64,000 nucleotides of DNA from Vampirovibrionales bacterium. GTDB lineage: Bacteria; Cyanobacteriota; Vampirovibrionia; Vampirovibrionales; Vampirovibrionaceae. This document shows positions 51,999-61,519 of this stretch, piece after piece. Every line of letters begins with the position of its first letter. Positions within the stretch are counted from its first letter, which is position 1. Location: positions 62,001 through 126,000 of the forward strand of contig JAJCZA010000024.1 of the NCBI GenBank assembly GCA_029262635.1. Direction: 5' to 3'. Made by a program: the position numbers and the translations under genes. The notes below the pieces were generated by a model. It made no database searches and was not told where the DNA came from. It saw only the letters and a list, made by a program, of their open reading frames with translations.

Positions 51999-53774
51999 AT
52001 GAATTTTTTGGATAATATTTTCAATAAACTGAACATTGGGAAGAAATTATTTTTGTTGATTTCTTTACCATTGCTTTTACTGGTTGTTTTCACCGTATCA
52101 GGTTTTTGGGAAGCTTGGTTACAGAATCAGGATGCGTCAAACCTTCAGAGCCTAGCCGCTTTATCTGAAAAGGTTAGTTCCTTTGTCCATGAGTCCCAAA
52201 AAGAGCGGGGAGCAACCGGTGTGTTTATGGGGAGTAAGGGAGCCCGTTTCCAAAATGAACTAAATAGCCAGCGGCGTTCAACGGATGAAAAATTAACCGC
52301 TTTGAAAGATATGATGAAAACATTTGATGCCAATCGTTTTAGTCCGGCTTTTCAACACGAGTATAATGGCATGGTGGAAGATATTGGGCGACTAAACGCT
52401 ATCCGAAAAGAAGTGACAGCCCTCTCAATCCCGACGAAAGACGGAATAGGTTATTATACGGCCTTAAACGAAAAAGGATTAAATACCATTGGGGTAATGG
52501 CCGAATTAACCAGTAATACCAAGGCCGCTAACTTGATCAACACATACGCCATGTTCATGCGAGGTAAAGAACTGGCGGGTATTGAGCGTGCTGTAATGAG
52601 TGGTGTTTTTGCGGCAGATAAGTTTACTGACATGAAACAGAGTGCTCGTTTCTCTGAACTAATTTCGACCCAAAAAGCCTATATTAAAGTATTTAAAGCT
52701 TTTTCCGATCAACCACAGATTGCTTTTTATGATGCAACCGTGACCGGTCATGCGGTGGAAGAAGTTGAACGTATGAGAAACATTGCATTAACCAAGACGT
52801 CTGATTTCGGCGTTGATGGAGGCTACTGGTTTAACACACAGACGGATCGGCTTAATTTAATGCGAGAAGTTGAAGTTGAACTGGCAAAGAATTTGTTGAA
52901 TCAGGTTGGTATTCTACAAGGGGATGCTCAGGGTTCTCTGTTTCTGCAATCGGGAGTTGCTCTTCTAACCTTGTTGATTGGTCTTTTTGCCCTTTACATC
53001 TCGGGCAACATTTCCACTCCGCTGAAAGAACTGTCAAGCCTGATTAGCAAGGTGGCTTTCTCGTCAAGCCAGACGGGAGATGCGGTATCCACCGTTGCAG
53101 AAGGCGCGCAAAACCAGTTGCAATCCATCTCAAAAGTGGCAACCGCCATGGAAGAGACCAGCGCGACCATCGCTGAGGTTAGTAAAAGCCTGGACGGTGC
53201 GACAGCTAGTGTGACTGAAGCGGTTAACATGGTGAATTCGGGTAAAGACAAGATGATGCGCATGATGCAAATTGTCGATACCATCTCGCAAAATAGTGAA
53301 CAAATTAGCCAAATCACAGAAGTCATTGGCGAAATTGCGAATCAGACCCACCTTCTGTCACTCAACGCGACCATTGAGGCCGCTAGTGCCGGAGAGCACG
53401 GCCGAGGGTTTGCCGTTGTTGCTGAAGAAGTCCGAAAACTGGCTGAAAATTCGGCGACTTCCGTTAAAGACATTAGCAGTCTGATTAATCAGGCGGTTAA
53501 AGAAGCGGACACGGCCGTGAAAAATGCCGGTGAAGTGAATGAGGAGATGGAAAAAATCTCCGAAACTGTTGGTAGCTACAACAGTATGATGCAGCAAATC
53601 AGTGTGGCGATGGAAGAACAAAACGCGACCGTTTCCGAGATTGTCGGAAACATTAGTCAGCTGAATCAGATTGGTGATGTTAACGCGGCGGCGGCGGAAG
53701 AAATTAGCGCCACCATGGTGGAACTCTCCAAACTCTCTGAGAAAACCCAAATGGAAGTCAGCACGTTGGTTTAA
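51999..53774 (+). CDS. Methyl-accepting chemotaxis protein with NIT sensor domain
   Basis: A 591-residue receptor. TM1 is about 17-37 and TM2 about 315-338. The periplasmic part carries a NIT-type helical sensor ([16 protein letters not shown], then [11 protein letters not shown]), a family linked to nitrate/nitrite sensing. The signalling hairpin (about 370-585) has [17 protein letters not shown] then [20 protein letters not shown]. The tip differs from the usual NQTNLLALNAAIEAARAGE: Asn becomes His451 and the conserved Arg becomes Ser463. There is no C-terminal CheR-tethering pentapeptide. Confidence 0.92.
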   Translation: MNFLDNIFNKLNIGKKLFLLISLPLLLLVVFTVSGFWEAWLQNQDASNLQSLAALSEKVSSFVHESQKERGATGVFMGSKGARFQNELNSQRRSTDEKLTALKDMMKTFDANRFSPAFQHEYNGMVEDIGRLNAIRKEVTALSIPTKDGIGYYTALNEKGLNTIGVMAELTSNTKAANLINTYAMFMRGKELAGIERAVMSGVFAADKFTDMKQSARFSELISTQKAYIKVFKAFSDQPQIAFYDATVTGHAVEEVERMRNIALTKTSDFGVDGGYWFNTQTDRLNLMREVEVELAKNLLNQVGILQGDAQGSLFLQSGVALLTLLIGLFALYISGNISTPLKELSSLISKVAFSSSQTGDAVSTVAEGAQNQLQSISKVATAMEETSATIAEVSKSLDGATASVTEAVNMVNSGKDKMMRMMQIVDTISQNSEQISQITEVIGEIANQTHLLSLNATIEAASAGEHGRGFAVVAEEVRKLAENSATSVKDISSLINQAVKEADTAVKNAGEVNEEMEKISETVGSYNSMMQQISVAMEEQNATVSEIVGNISQLNQIGDVNAAAAEEISATMVELSKLSEKTQMEVSTLV

Positions 53775-53820
53775 AGGGACTGCTAGCCTTTATCCTGACA
53801 ACCACTGACTAAAAGTCAAA

Positions 53821-53859
53821 AACCCAAAGCCCCGATAGATCCTGTCGGGGCTTTGGGTT
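53821..53859 (+). terminator. Terminator of the chemoreceptor gene
   Basis: AACCCAAAGCCCCGA (53821-53835) pairs perfectly with TCGGGGCTTTGGGTT (53845-53859), a 15-bp stem with a 9-base loop, followed by TTTCGTTTG. Confidence 0.92.
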
Positions 53860-54639
53860 TTCGTTTGTTCTTTAACGGCATCTGTACAAAACGTGTTGAT
53901 AAGGTGTTAATAGGCGGTTGGAAAGTAGTTGAAAACAGGCGAAATCGGCGAATAAAAATGAGAGCATGGGGTGAGAGGGTCACCATTTTAGCCTGTGTAA
54001 AACCCGTTAATAGAGGGGGCTGTAAAGGGAGACGGTATTAGAATAATTGTTGCTTTTTTTTACGATCGGGTGGAAGCAAAAGGGACTCGAAAAACGGGTA
54101 GAATGGTAATCTATTTGTAGATTAATCCGTTTGCACACTACTTAAAAATGTTGTATAACTGGAGAGTACCTTTTCAAACCATTTGTGCTTAGCAAAGTAT
54201 AAGGTCAGCGAAAGGTACATATTTCTCAAGGGTTTTAGACGTTAAAACAAAATGAAATAAGAGAAGAAATAATAAGAAAATTAGTACGAAAGCCAATAAT
54301 GAACTGTTGGTTACGGTAAATAGTAAGTAGATAGTAGAAAGTGATTAAAAACAAGCCACAAGTTTTTAAATTAAGAATATAGAAAAGGACTTTAGGCAAA
54401 GAGACCGTTTAAAAAAGAAAGAAAAACTAAAAGAAAAATGGTTACGCTTTAGGAGCCGTCCGTCGAACGGTATTTTCGCTCCTTGTCCAAAACACCTTTA
54501 CATCTTTTAAGTCGGTGTCACTTCTCTTCTGGTATTAAAACAGTTCTTGTTTTCCAGAAAAAGAGAAGGAGAAGTGTCCAAACCCATTTAATAAACCAAC
54601 CCAGTAAGGTAATTAATAAAGAAGAGGAGCTTTACGCCC
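53860..54639. other. Long non-coding region upstream of nrdBA
   Basis: About 780 bases with no supported gene. The left part has TGTTGATAA (53894-53902) and TGTTAATAG (53905-53913), weakly like DnaA boxes. GGGTGAGAGGGTCACC near 53970 holds a short inverted repeat. The middle (54220-54440) is purine-rich and AT-rich. The right end has two hairpins listed separately. I find no tRNA, B12 box or clear NrdR box by eye. Confidence 0.45.
54452..54576 (+). promoter_or_regulatory. Two hairpins in the probable nrdBA leader
   Basis: Hairpin 1: GGAGC (54452-54456) with GCTCC (54478-54482), and an inner CGT/ACG pair. Hairpin 2: CTTCTCTTCTGG (54521-54532) pairs with CCAGAA-AAA-GAGAAG (54554-54568). The next bases repeat GAGAAG and extend to GAGAAGTG (54569-54576), which pairs with CACTTCTC (54519-54526). 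Thus two alternative registers exist for the same 5' arm. The region lies 60-190 bases before the nrdB start. Confidence 0.45.
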
Positions 54640-55692
54640 GTGAACGAATCCGTTGCATATTCAGAAGAAGCCTATTCCCAACAGGTCAATGCCCGTCGTG
54701 TTATCAACGGGAAAGATGATGTGGTTCAGCTGTACCCTATTATTCACAAGTTTGCCTGGGAAGCCTATCAGGCGGCAAATGCTAACCACTGGTTACCCAC
54801 AGAGATTTCCATGCAAAAAGATATTGAGCAGTGGCGATCCACCGAGGTCTTGACCGAAGACGAGCGTCATGTCGTCAAAATGGCTCTTGGCTTTTTTACC
54901 ACCGCCGATAGTATTGTGGCTAATAATTTGGTGCTGGCCGTCTACAAACACATCAGCTCGCCAGAATGCCGAATGTATCTTTTGCGACAAGCTTACGAGG
55001 AAGCGATTCACACCCATTCTTACCAATATATTGTTGAAAGTCTGGCATTAAACGAAGCTGAGATTTTTACGATGTACCAACGGCTGGAATCCATTTATAA
55101 CAAGGATAACTTTGTCGCGGAACTGGTGCCCGATATTCTGGACGGTAACTTTAAGACCGGTACGTTTGCCTCGGATCAAACCTTTCTGGAAAACCTGATC
55201 GACTTTTACGTGATTATGGAAGGGATTTTCTTCTATTCGTCGTTTGCGGCCATGTTGTCGTTCCGGCGCCGAAATCTCTTACCGGGCACGGCAGAGCAGT
55301 TCCAGTACATTATGCGGGACGAATCCATGCATATGAATTTTGGCATCGACATGATTAACAAAATCAAGGAAGATCAGCCAGAACTATGGACAGAGACGTT
55401 CCAAAAGCGCATCAGTAATAAGCTTTGTCAGGCGGCTGAACTGGAAGAATCGTATGCTCATGAATTGATGCCTCGAGGGATTCTGGGGCTGAATGCCGAA
55501 AGTTTTGAGGACTATACTCGATATGTGGCGGATCGCCGACTGATTTCCATTGGGTTGGACGCACGTTTCAAAGTGAAAAACCCGTTCCCGTGGATGAGCG
55601 AGCAGGTGGATTTGACCAAGTCGAAAAACTTTTTTGAGACCCGGGTCACCGAGTATCAAACCGGTGGCGCATTGGAGTGGGATGACTTTTAA
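54640..55692 (+). CDS. nrdB: Ribonucleotide reductase class Ia, small subunit
   Basis: A 350-residue di-iron protein. Iron ligands and the radical Tyr follow the class I spacing: E, H and Y in YEEAIHTHSY (E-x2-H-x3-Y, as E115, H118, Y122 of E. coli NrdB). RDESMHMNFG gives the later E and H ligands. It supplies the tyrosyl radical to NrdA for deoxynucleotide synthesis. The start is GTG at 54640 with GAGGAG about 11 bases upstream. nrdB precedes nrdA, the reverse of the E. coli order. Confidence 0.95.
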   Translation: MNESVAYSEEAYSQQVNARRVINGKDDVVQLYPIIHKFAWEAYQAANANHWLPTEISMQKDIEQWRSTEVLTEDERHVVKMALGFFTTADSIVANNLVLAVYKHISSPECRMYLLRQAYEEAIHTHSYQYIVESLALNEAEIFTMYQRLESIYNKDNFVAELVPDILDGNFKTGTFASDQTFLENLIDFYVIMEGIFFYSSFAAMLSFRRRNLLPGTAEQFQYIMRDESMHMNFGIDMINKIKEDQPELWTETFQKRISNKLCQAAELEESYAHELMPRGILGLNAESFEDYTRYVADRRLISIGLDARFKVKNPFPWMSEQVDLTKSKNFFETRVTEYQTGGALEWDDF

Positions 55693-55793
55693 GTCATCCC
55701 AAAAGGCCCGAAGGTTAGCGAGTTGCAAGTTAGAGAAATCGGTATTTAGAATTATTCATTAAACTTAAATCAATAAAAGGGGACACAATCACA

Positions 55794-58202
55794 ATGTCTA
55801 TGATGGTACGTCGCCGGGATGGGTCGGTTGAACCCATTCAGGAAGACAAAATTAATATTGTTATTAAAAATGCTTGCGAAGGTCTACCCAACGTCAGTTG
55901 GTCGGATGTGGCCGTGGGCTGTTCGGTATCATGGTACAACGGTATTAGCACAGAAGAAATTGACGAGTCGGCTATTATGTCGGCGCGTGGGTTGATCGAG
56001 CAACATCCGGAATACAGTTATGTTGCCGCTCGACTACTTTTGAAGACGCTCTACCAAAGTGTATTTGGTCCGGCGGAAGCTCGAGAGCATGATCTGGAAA
56101 CCCTGTATAAAACCCACTTTGAAGACTACCTGCGCAAGGGCGTTGATGCCGAGATGCTCGATCCACGCTTGCTGGAGTTTGACCTGAGTCAACTATCCGA
56201 GGCCATTGATGCCAAGGCGGATCAATCGTTCCAGTATCAGGGCATTCAGGTGCTAAAAGATCGCTATCTTATTCGGGATCGTAAACAGCACATTATGGAA
56301 CTACCCCAATGGATGTGGATGCGAGTCGCTATGGGGCTGGCTTTACTGGAAAAAGAAAATCGGGAAGAGCGAGCCATTGAGTTCTATACCATGTACAAGG
56401 ACTTTCGCTATGTTTCCAGCACGCCGACCCTGTTTAGTTCTGGCACGCTTCATCCCCAGTTATCATCTTGCTACCTCAACACAGTGACTGATAGTCTGGA
56501 AGGTATTTTTAAAACCTTCACAGATAACGCCCGATTGTCTAAATGGGCTGGCGGTCTGGGATCCGATTGGACACCGGTCCGAGCCACGGGCGCGCATATT
56601 AAAGGCACCAATGGCGAAAGTCAGGGGCTGATTCCTTGGTTGAAGATTGACAACGATGTAGCCGTAGCCGTCAATCAGGGTGGAAAGCGAAAAGGTGCCC
56701 ATTGTGCTTACCTTGAGACATGGCACATGGATATTGAGGATTTCCTTGAACTGCGTAAAAACGTGGGGGACGAACGTCGACGAACCCATGATATTAATAC
56801 GGCTAACTGGGTTCCGGATCTCTTTATGAAACGGGTTCAGGAAGGCGCTCAATGGACCCTGTTTTCGCCTAGCGAGGTGCCCGAACTTCATGACCTGTAT
56901 GGTCAGGAGTTTGAGCTAGCCTATGAACTTCGAGAAAAGCAGTATAAGGCTGGCGAAATTATGGGGCGGCAAATTGAAGCCAAAGTCCTATGGCGGAAGA
57001 TGCTGACCATGTTGTTTGAAACCGGTCATCCGTGGATCACGTTCAAGGACGCATGTAACGTGCGGTCGCCTCAGGATCACATGGGCGTAGTGCATAGCTC
57101 CAACCTGTGTACGGAAATTACCCTGAACACGTCCAAGGATGAGACGGCAGTCTGTAATCTGGGTTCCGTGAATCTAGCTCGCCACGTGATTAACGGTGAG
57201 TTGGATGCCGTTATGTTGTCCGAAACCATTAGAACAGCTGTTCGCATGTTGGATAATGTTATCGACATTAACTTCTATCCGATTCCCGAAGCGGAAGCGG
57301 CGAACATGCGTCACCGGGCCATTGGCTTGGGTACCATGGGCTATCAGGATGCCTTGTACAAGCTGGATATCCCGTTTGCCTCTCAAGCGCATCTGGATTG
57401 GGCGGATGAAGTCTATGAACGTTTTAGCTACGAGGCCATCAGTGCGTCGGCGGATCTCGCCGAAGAACGGGGCGTTTACGAAACATTCAAAGGCTCGAAA
57501 TGGGATCGAGGTATTTTTCCGTTGGATACCATTGACCTGCTGGAAAAAGAACGGGGTCTGCCTATTGAGGTCTCTCGAACCAGTCGGCTGGATTGGAATG
57601 CCTTAAAAGCCCGGGTTCGTAAAAGCGGAATCCGAAATTCGAACATCATGGCCGTGGCGCCCACAGCGACTATTTCTAATATCGTGGGAACCAGTCCCTG
57701 TATTGAACCCACCTTTCGTAATCTGTTTGTGACCTCTAATTTATCAGGCGAGTTCACGCTGGTGAATGTGAATCTGGTTCGGGATCTTGAGAAACATAAC
57801 CTGTGGAATCCGGATATGGCTGAAACTTTGAAAGCCGTTGACGGTGATGTATCCCGGATTGATATTATTCCGAAGGAAATTAAAATCAAGTACCCGGATA
57901 TTTTCCAGTTGGATATGAAATGGCTTATCAAAGCGTCGGCGGTTCGGAGCAAATGGATTGATCAGGCCCAGTCCCTGAATTTGTTTGTGGCTAACACGAG
58001 TGGAAAGCAACTGAACGAACTCTATACGCTGGCGTGGAAAACGGGGCTGAAAACAACCTATTACTTGCGTAGCCTAGGTGCCAGCCAAGTGGAAAAATCC
58101 ACGGTGGACACGGCCAAATACGGTAATACTCACCGCCGGGAGAATGTAACGTCGATTCAGGCTTGTGCCATTGATGATCCCGAATGCGAGGCTTGTCAGT
58201 AA
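55794..58202 (+). CDS. nrdA: Ribonucleotide reductase class Ia, large subunit
   Basis: An 802-residue catalytic subunit. An N-terminal ATP-cone (about 1-90) binds ATP/dATP for overall activity control. SSCYLNTV has the first active-site Cys, and SSNLCTEITLNTS holds the N-x-C-x-E site (thiyl radical Cys). KTTYYLRS has the Tyr pair for radical transfer. The tail ends DDPECEACQ, the redox-active Cys pair that hands over electrons from thioredoxin or glutaredoxin. It follows nrdB by 101 bases and ends before a strong terminator. Confidence 0.96.
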   Translation: MSMMVRRRDGSVEPIQEDKINIVIKNACEGLPNVSWSDVAVGCSVSWYNGISTEEIDESAIMSARGLIEQHPEYSYVAARLLLKTLYQSVFGPAEAREHDLETLYKTHFEDYLRKGVDAEMLDPRLLEFDLSQLSEAIDAKADQSFQYQGIQVLKDRYLIRDRKQHIMELPQWMWMRVAMGLALLEKENREERAIEFYTMYKDFRYVSSTPTLFSSGTLHPQLSSCYLNTVTDSLEGIFKTFTDNARLSKWAGGLGSDWTPVRATGAHIKGTNGESQGLIPWLKIDNDVAVAVNQGGKRKGAHCAYLETWHMDIEDFLELRKNVGDERRRTHDINTANWVPDLFMKRVQEGAQWTLFSPSEVPELHDLYGQEFELAYELREKQYKAGEIMGRQIEAKVLWRKMLTMLFETGHPWITFKDACNVRSPQDHMGVVHSSNLCTEITLNTSKDETAVCNLGSVNLARHVINGELDAVMLSETIRTAVRMLDNVIDINFYPIPEAEAANMRHRAIGLGTMGYQDALYKLDIPFASQAHLDWADEVYERFSYEAISASADLAEERGVYETFKGSKWDRGIFPLDTIDLLEKERGLPIEVSRTSRLDWNALKARVRKSGIRNSNIMAVAPTATISNIVGTSPCIEPTFRNLFVTSNLSGEFTLVNVNLVRDLEKHNLWNPDMAETLKAVDGDVSRIDIIPKEIKIKYPDIFQLDMKWLIKASAVRSKWIDQAQSLNLFVANTSGKQLNELYTLAWKTGLKTTYYLRSLGASQVEKSTVDTAKYGNTHRRENVTSIQACAIDDPECEACQ

Positions 58203-58231
58203 TCAAAAGAATAATCCAATGCAACGGATTA

Positions 58232-58260
58232 GGGGAGAAAGCGGTCACCGCTTTCTCCCC
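58232..58260 (+). terminator. Terminator after nrdA
   Basis: GGGGAGAAAGCGG (58232-58244) pairs perfectly with CCGCTTTCTCCCC (58248-58260), loop TCA, followed by AACTTTTT. It ends the nrdBA transcript. Confidence 0.93.
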
Positions 58261-58300
58261 AACTTTTTGAAGTTGTCTGATCCTTTTAAATTAAATGTGT

Positions 58301-60181
58301 TTACTCGGCGGCATCAATCATCTCCTGAGTAATTGTCGGCATCGTACCCTTTGCGTCGGGAGCGTTTTCAACCATTTCTGGAGTAATTGTAGTGATATTG
58401 TCGTTGTCTGTTGGTGGTGTCTTTTTCATTTTTTTAGATTGATTGGATCCGCTGGTAGCCCGATCAAAATCCAGATTAGAGATGTTGCTTGTGTCTCCAT
58501 CTTTTCCGGCCAGTGCTTTGAGATCGTCCTGATCAAACACGCCGTTTCCATTGCTGTCGAGTCCTGGGCGGAGTCGTAAATTTCCTTGATGATCCGTGTT
58601 ATAGATATTGCCTAAGAATTCTCGAGCGGTATGGGCTTGGGTTTTATTAATCGGGTCCGGGTTGACGTTTGAGTCATTACTCGCAACTCCAGCTTCCTGA
58701 TGAGTATCCCAAGCAAGTTGGTTTCTGGCGAGTTCGGTTTCATCCTTGGAAAGCTGACCATCACTTGTGTTTTTATTGCCTGCAATGAAATTATAATTTG
58801 AGTTAAACCCCACACCCGGCTGGTTTTTGTTTCGCTGTGGAAAGTACTGCCATTCTTCAGGCTTGTCGGAGCCATAGGCTTGCATGCCGTCTACGGCCTT
58901 AAACAAGTTTTGCGCATGCGAGGTTGAGATGGAGAACGACGCATCAGGATTAATGCCTTGCTCTTCCACGAGTTGCTGTACATTGGGACTCTCTTCTGTG
59001 GCGACTGCAGCCTCTGTTTTTTTAGGCTGTTGAGCGGCATCGGCTTTTGCCGTAGCTGGAATGAACAGAGTGTTGAACAGTTCCCCGGCGCTTTTCTTCC
59101 CAATATCGGCCTGCTCAATATTAGCGTCATACCAGAGTCGATTGTCTAGTGTTGTTGCTTTTTGGAAGACTTTACCGAACTCTTTGTCGTTCAGTTTGAT
59201 TTTCGAATTGGGATTCTCCTGGTTATATTGCTTGATGAAGTCGTCGATGGCCATACGAAACTCTTCTTTGTTCATCGAGTTTTTAAGATCACCGGTTCTG
59301 GTTTGATAGTCTTCAAATCGACTTTTACCGTTCTCCCCTTTTTCCTGAAGAAACCCTGAGAAGGTATGCCCTTGAGGATTCTGAATGGCCTTTGACTCGA
59401 GTTTTGTTTTCGTTTCACCTGTTTCTTGGTTGTTTTCAGTGCTTTCGACGTTTTCAGTTTTTGCTTCCTCTTCAGGTTTAAAAGGCTTGAGATCAATGTT
59501 CGTGCCAACTTGTAAATTGTAAGCGTCTTGTCCGACCTGATTTTGAAGCGTATTGACCAACTCTTCTACCGGCTGAGGTAGATTGTATTTTGTTTTCAGT
59601 GCTTCAGCGATATCGTAGTAAGTATCCCCGGCTTTAACTGTGTAGCTGTTGCTGTTGTCATCTAGTTCAGAAGCAATGGCGGTGTCAACACTTCCCTTGT
59701 CTCCTCGACGAGCGCTTCGAGTCGCTTCCCAAGAGGACGAACCGGAATCAAGAGTTGAAGCCATATTGCTTGAATCTTCGTTTTCTTGAGCGATATTCGC
59801 AGTGTTTGTGTCTTCAGATGTTTTTGCCGTTTGAGCTTGTTGCTTTTTTGCGAGTTGGGAGAGTTTTTCCATGAAGCCTTGGCTTTCATCTGCGGTTATT
59901 TTCCCGTCTTTACTTTTATCCGCATCCGTTAGGATTTGAACCATTTCGTTTAAACTCAACTTACCTTCTGTACCCTTTTCAGTGTCATATTTTGCAAAGA
60001 GTGCAGCTTTGAGCTTTTCGTCAGGGTTTTTAATTCCCAGAAAATGAAGTGCGTTGGAAGCCGTACCGGTAAACTTTTCGGCTTGCTGCTGCTGAGCGAA
60101 ATAGTTTTTAGCGTCATTTTTAAGGTTGGAAGCAGCGCTACCGTAGCTTAATGCTGAGTTATTCTGATTTTGAATGTCCAT
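58301..60181 (-). CDS. Large protein with EF-hand loops and a LysM domain
   Basis: A 626-residue polar protein without signal peptide. An EF-hand pair sits near the N-terminus: a degenerate loop (about 68-79) and a canonical one, D88 S90 D92 G93 I95 E99 (DKSKDGKITADE). A LysM domain follows (about 178-232: YTVKAGDTYYDIAEAL). The middle is Glu/Thr/Asn-rich. A further calcium-loop-like stretch, LDSNGNGVFDQDDLKAL, lies near the C-terminus (about 545-561). Calcium and peptidoglycan binding are likely. How it would leave the cell is unclear. It is convergent with nrdA. Confidence 0.7.
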   Translation of the reverse strand: MDIQNQNNSALSYGSAASNLKNDAKNYFAQQQQAEKFTGTASNALHFLGIKNPDEKLKAALFAKYDTEKGTEGKLSLNEMVQILTDADKSKDGKITADESQGFMEKLSQLAKKQQAQTAKTSEDTNTANIAQENEDSSNMASTLDSGSSSWEATRSARRGDKGSVDTAIASELDDNSNSYTVKAGDTYYDIAEALKTKYNLPQPVEELVNTLQNQVGQDAYNLQVGTNIDLKPFKPEEEAKTENVESTENNQETGETKTKLESKAIQNPQGHTFSGFLQEKGENGKSRFEDYQTRTGDLKNSMNKEEFRMAIDDFIKQYNQENPNSKIKLNDKEFGKVFQKATTLDNRLWYDANIEQADIGKKSAGELFNTLFIPATAKADAAQQPKKTEAAVATEESPNVQQLVEEQGINPDASFSISTSHAQNLFKAVDGMQAYGSDKPEEWQYFPQRNKNQPGVGFNSNYNFIAGNKNTSDGQLSKDETELARNQLAWDTHQEAGVASNDSNVNPDPINKTQAHTAREFLGNIYNTDHQGNLRLRPGLDSNGNGVFDQDDLKALAGKDGDTSNISNLDFDRATSGSNQSKKMKKTPPTDNDNITTITPEMVENAPDAKGTMPTITQEMIDAAE

Positions 60182-60275
60182 GATAAATATCCCTATCGAG
60201 CACGACGACCGATCTTGCTTTATTAACGCGTCGTCTGTGTGACTAACCTACCTGTACCCTGTGTTGTTTTACCTG

Positions 60276-61037
60276 TTATCCGCCAAAGAAACCTTTAATC
60301 GATTCTCCAATTGAACCTAAGGTCAATTTTCCGTCTGTTTTAGCTGATTTATCTGAGTCTGATTTTTTTTCGGATGTCTTAACCGTTGGAGAATTTGTCT
60401 TATCTGAGTCCGAATTTTCTTTAGATGTTTTAACCGGCTCAGTGTCTTCTTCTTTATCAGTACTGGTACTATTCTGAGTAGTGGTACCGCCGCCTTCCGC
60501 TCTTTGATCTAAATCTGCGAAAAACTGAGGACCGAGCCGTTCCTTATAGTTATTATTAGAGTTAGAAATCCCCTGCCGTGCCAATGCCGCATCCGTGCTT
60601 GCTGAAGTTGATGCGAAGAGGCTCTGACCCCTATCATTCGTATAGAATGGGTTGGTTTTTAAAGAGTTTAAAAAGCCACCCGTACCAACGCCACCAAGCT
60701 CAGGCAAGTATTGTTCTAGGTCGGGCGGAAAGTTATAGCTTCTGCCTGCGAGTTGATTATTAGGACTGCTACCAAAGCCTGAATTGCTAGGATAGCCGGT
60801 CGGGTTTAAAAAATTATTTGGTCCAACGCCTTGAGGCGATCCACCCCCCGTATTTACGGAAGGGCCACCAAAAAGCTGGCCTAAAACATGACCTCCATTG
60901 CCAGGAGAACCGGAAAAGCCACCAAGCAAGTTGAGAATCATCGCGTCCGTATTGATAAAGTCACCCTGCCTTTGACCATAGCCGAAGTTTCCGGTGTTTG
61001 AAAAACTGAACGGATTAAAACTAGGATTGATACCCAT
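60276..61037 (-). CDS. Gly/Asn/Ser-rich low-complexity protein
   Basis: From ATG 61037 (GGGGGG upstream) the protein is 253 residues; the frame is open to a TTG at 61049. It starts MGINPSFNPFSFSNTGNFGYG, with two Phe-Gly-like pairs, then Gly/Asn/Pro-rich sequence and a C-terminal Asp/Lys/Ser/Thr repeat (KTSEKKSDSDKSAKTDG). It ends in GESIKGFFGG. No Cys or membrane segment. An inverted repeat TCGACC-N8-GGTCGA (61066-61085) lies just upstream. Function unknown; possibly an exported or structural protein. Confidence 0.5.
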   Translation of the reverse strand: MGINPSFNPFSFSNTGNFGYGQRQGDFINTDAMILNLLGGFSGSPGNGGHVLGQLFGGPSVNTGGGSPQGVGPNNFLNPTGYPSNSGFGSSPNNQLAGRSYNFPPDLEQYLPELGGVGTGGFLNSLKTNPFYTNDRGQSLFASTSASTDAALARQGISNSNNNYKERLGPQFFADLDQRAEGGGTTTQNSTSTDKEEDTEPVKTSKENSDSDKTNSPTVKTSEKKSDSDKSAKTDGKLTLGSIGESIKGFFGG

Positions 61038-61189
61038 ATTACCCCCCAAATATACCCTGTTAAAATCGACCTGAATAATGGTCGACTAAATTACCCCATA
61101 TCAATATAAAAAACAATCATTCTGCTTTGTGAACGTTTTGTAACGTTTTATGATGCTTTCGGTTTGAAGGTTAACGGCTTAAATGACAA

Positions 61190-61224
61190 AAAACCGGCAC
61201 TATATCTTACGAAAGGCCGGTTTT
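61190..61224 (-). terminator. Terminator after rpmG
   Basis: AAAACCGGC and GCCGGTTTT form a 9-bp stem (61190-61198 with 61216-61224). On the minus strand it ends in TTTTTTG, 40 bases beyond the rpmG stop. Confidence 0.75.
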
Positions 61225-61264
61225 GTAGAAACGTGAGAACTTGGGGTTAGAGTAAAGAAAAGGC

Positions 61265-61432
61265 TTATTTCTTTTCCTCTCGGTATAAAACATGCTTACC
61301 GAGCAGTGGATCATATTTTTTAATTTCCAGTCGCCCGGGGTGTTTTTGTTTGTTCTTGCGTGTGTGGTATTCGTGACCGCTTTCCGTGCTTTTGAGCCGG
61401 GTATGCTGAACACCTTTTCCTTTTTTTGCCAT
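61265..61432 (-). CDS. rpmG: 50S ribosomal protein L33, cysteine-free form
   Basis: From ATG 61432 the protein is 55 residues: MAKKGKGVQHTRLKSTESGH, then YHTRKNKQKHPGRLEIKKYD. It matches L33, including KNK..P.RLE(I/L)KKYDP. The zinc-binding Cys pairs of the C+ form are absent, so this is a C- type that does not need zinc. GGAG lies 7 bases upstream. A longer frame to 61477 exists but adds unrelated residues. It lies downstream of the acyl-CoA dehydrogenase on the same strand. Confidence 0.92.
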   Translation of the reverse strand: MAKKGKGVQHTRLKSTESGHEYHTRKNKQKHPGRLEIKKYDPLLGKHVLYREEKK

Positions 61433-61519
61433 GGGTTTGCTCCGTTTATTACAGGGTGAAGGATAACATTGTACCAAAAATCAGAAAAATTCAAGTCTGA
61501 ACTTTGAAGAGTAGAATGA

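Noticed and set aside
53894-53913. TGTTGATAA and TGTTAATAG as DnaA boxes marking a replication origin.
   Set aside because: Only two weak matches, no dnaA or dnaN nearby and no clear AT-rich unwinding element; chance in AT-rich DNA is likely. DnaA control of nrdBA remains possible but unsupported.
53860-54640. Possible B12 riboswitch, RNase P RNA or tmRNA upstream of nrdB.
   Set aside because: None of the conserved boxes (B12 box GCCACTG, GAGGAAAGTCC, or a tRNA-like end) could be found by reading.
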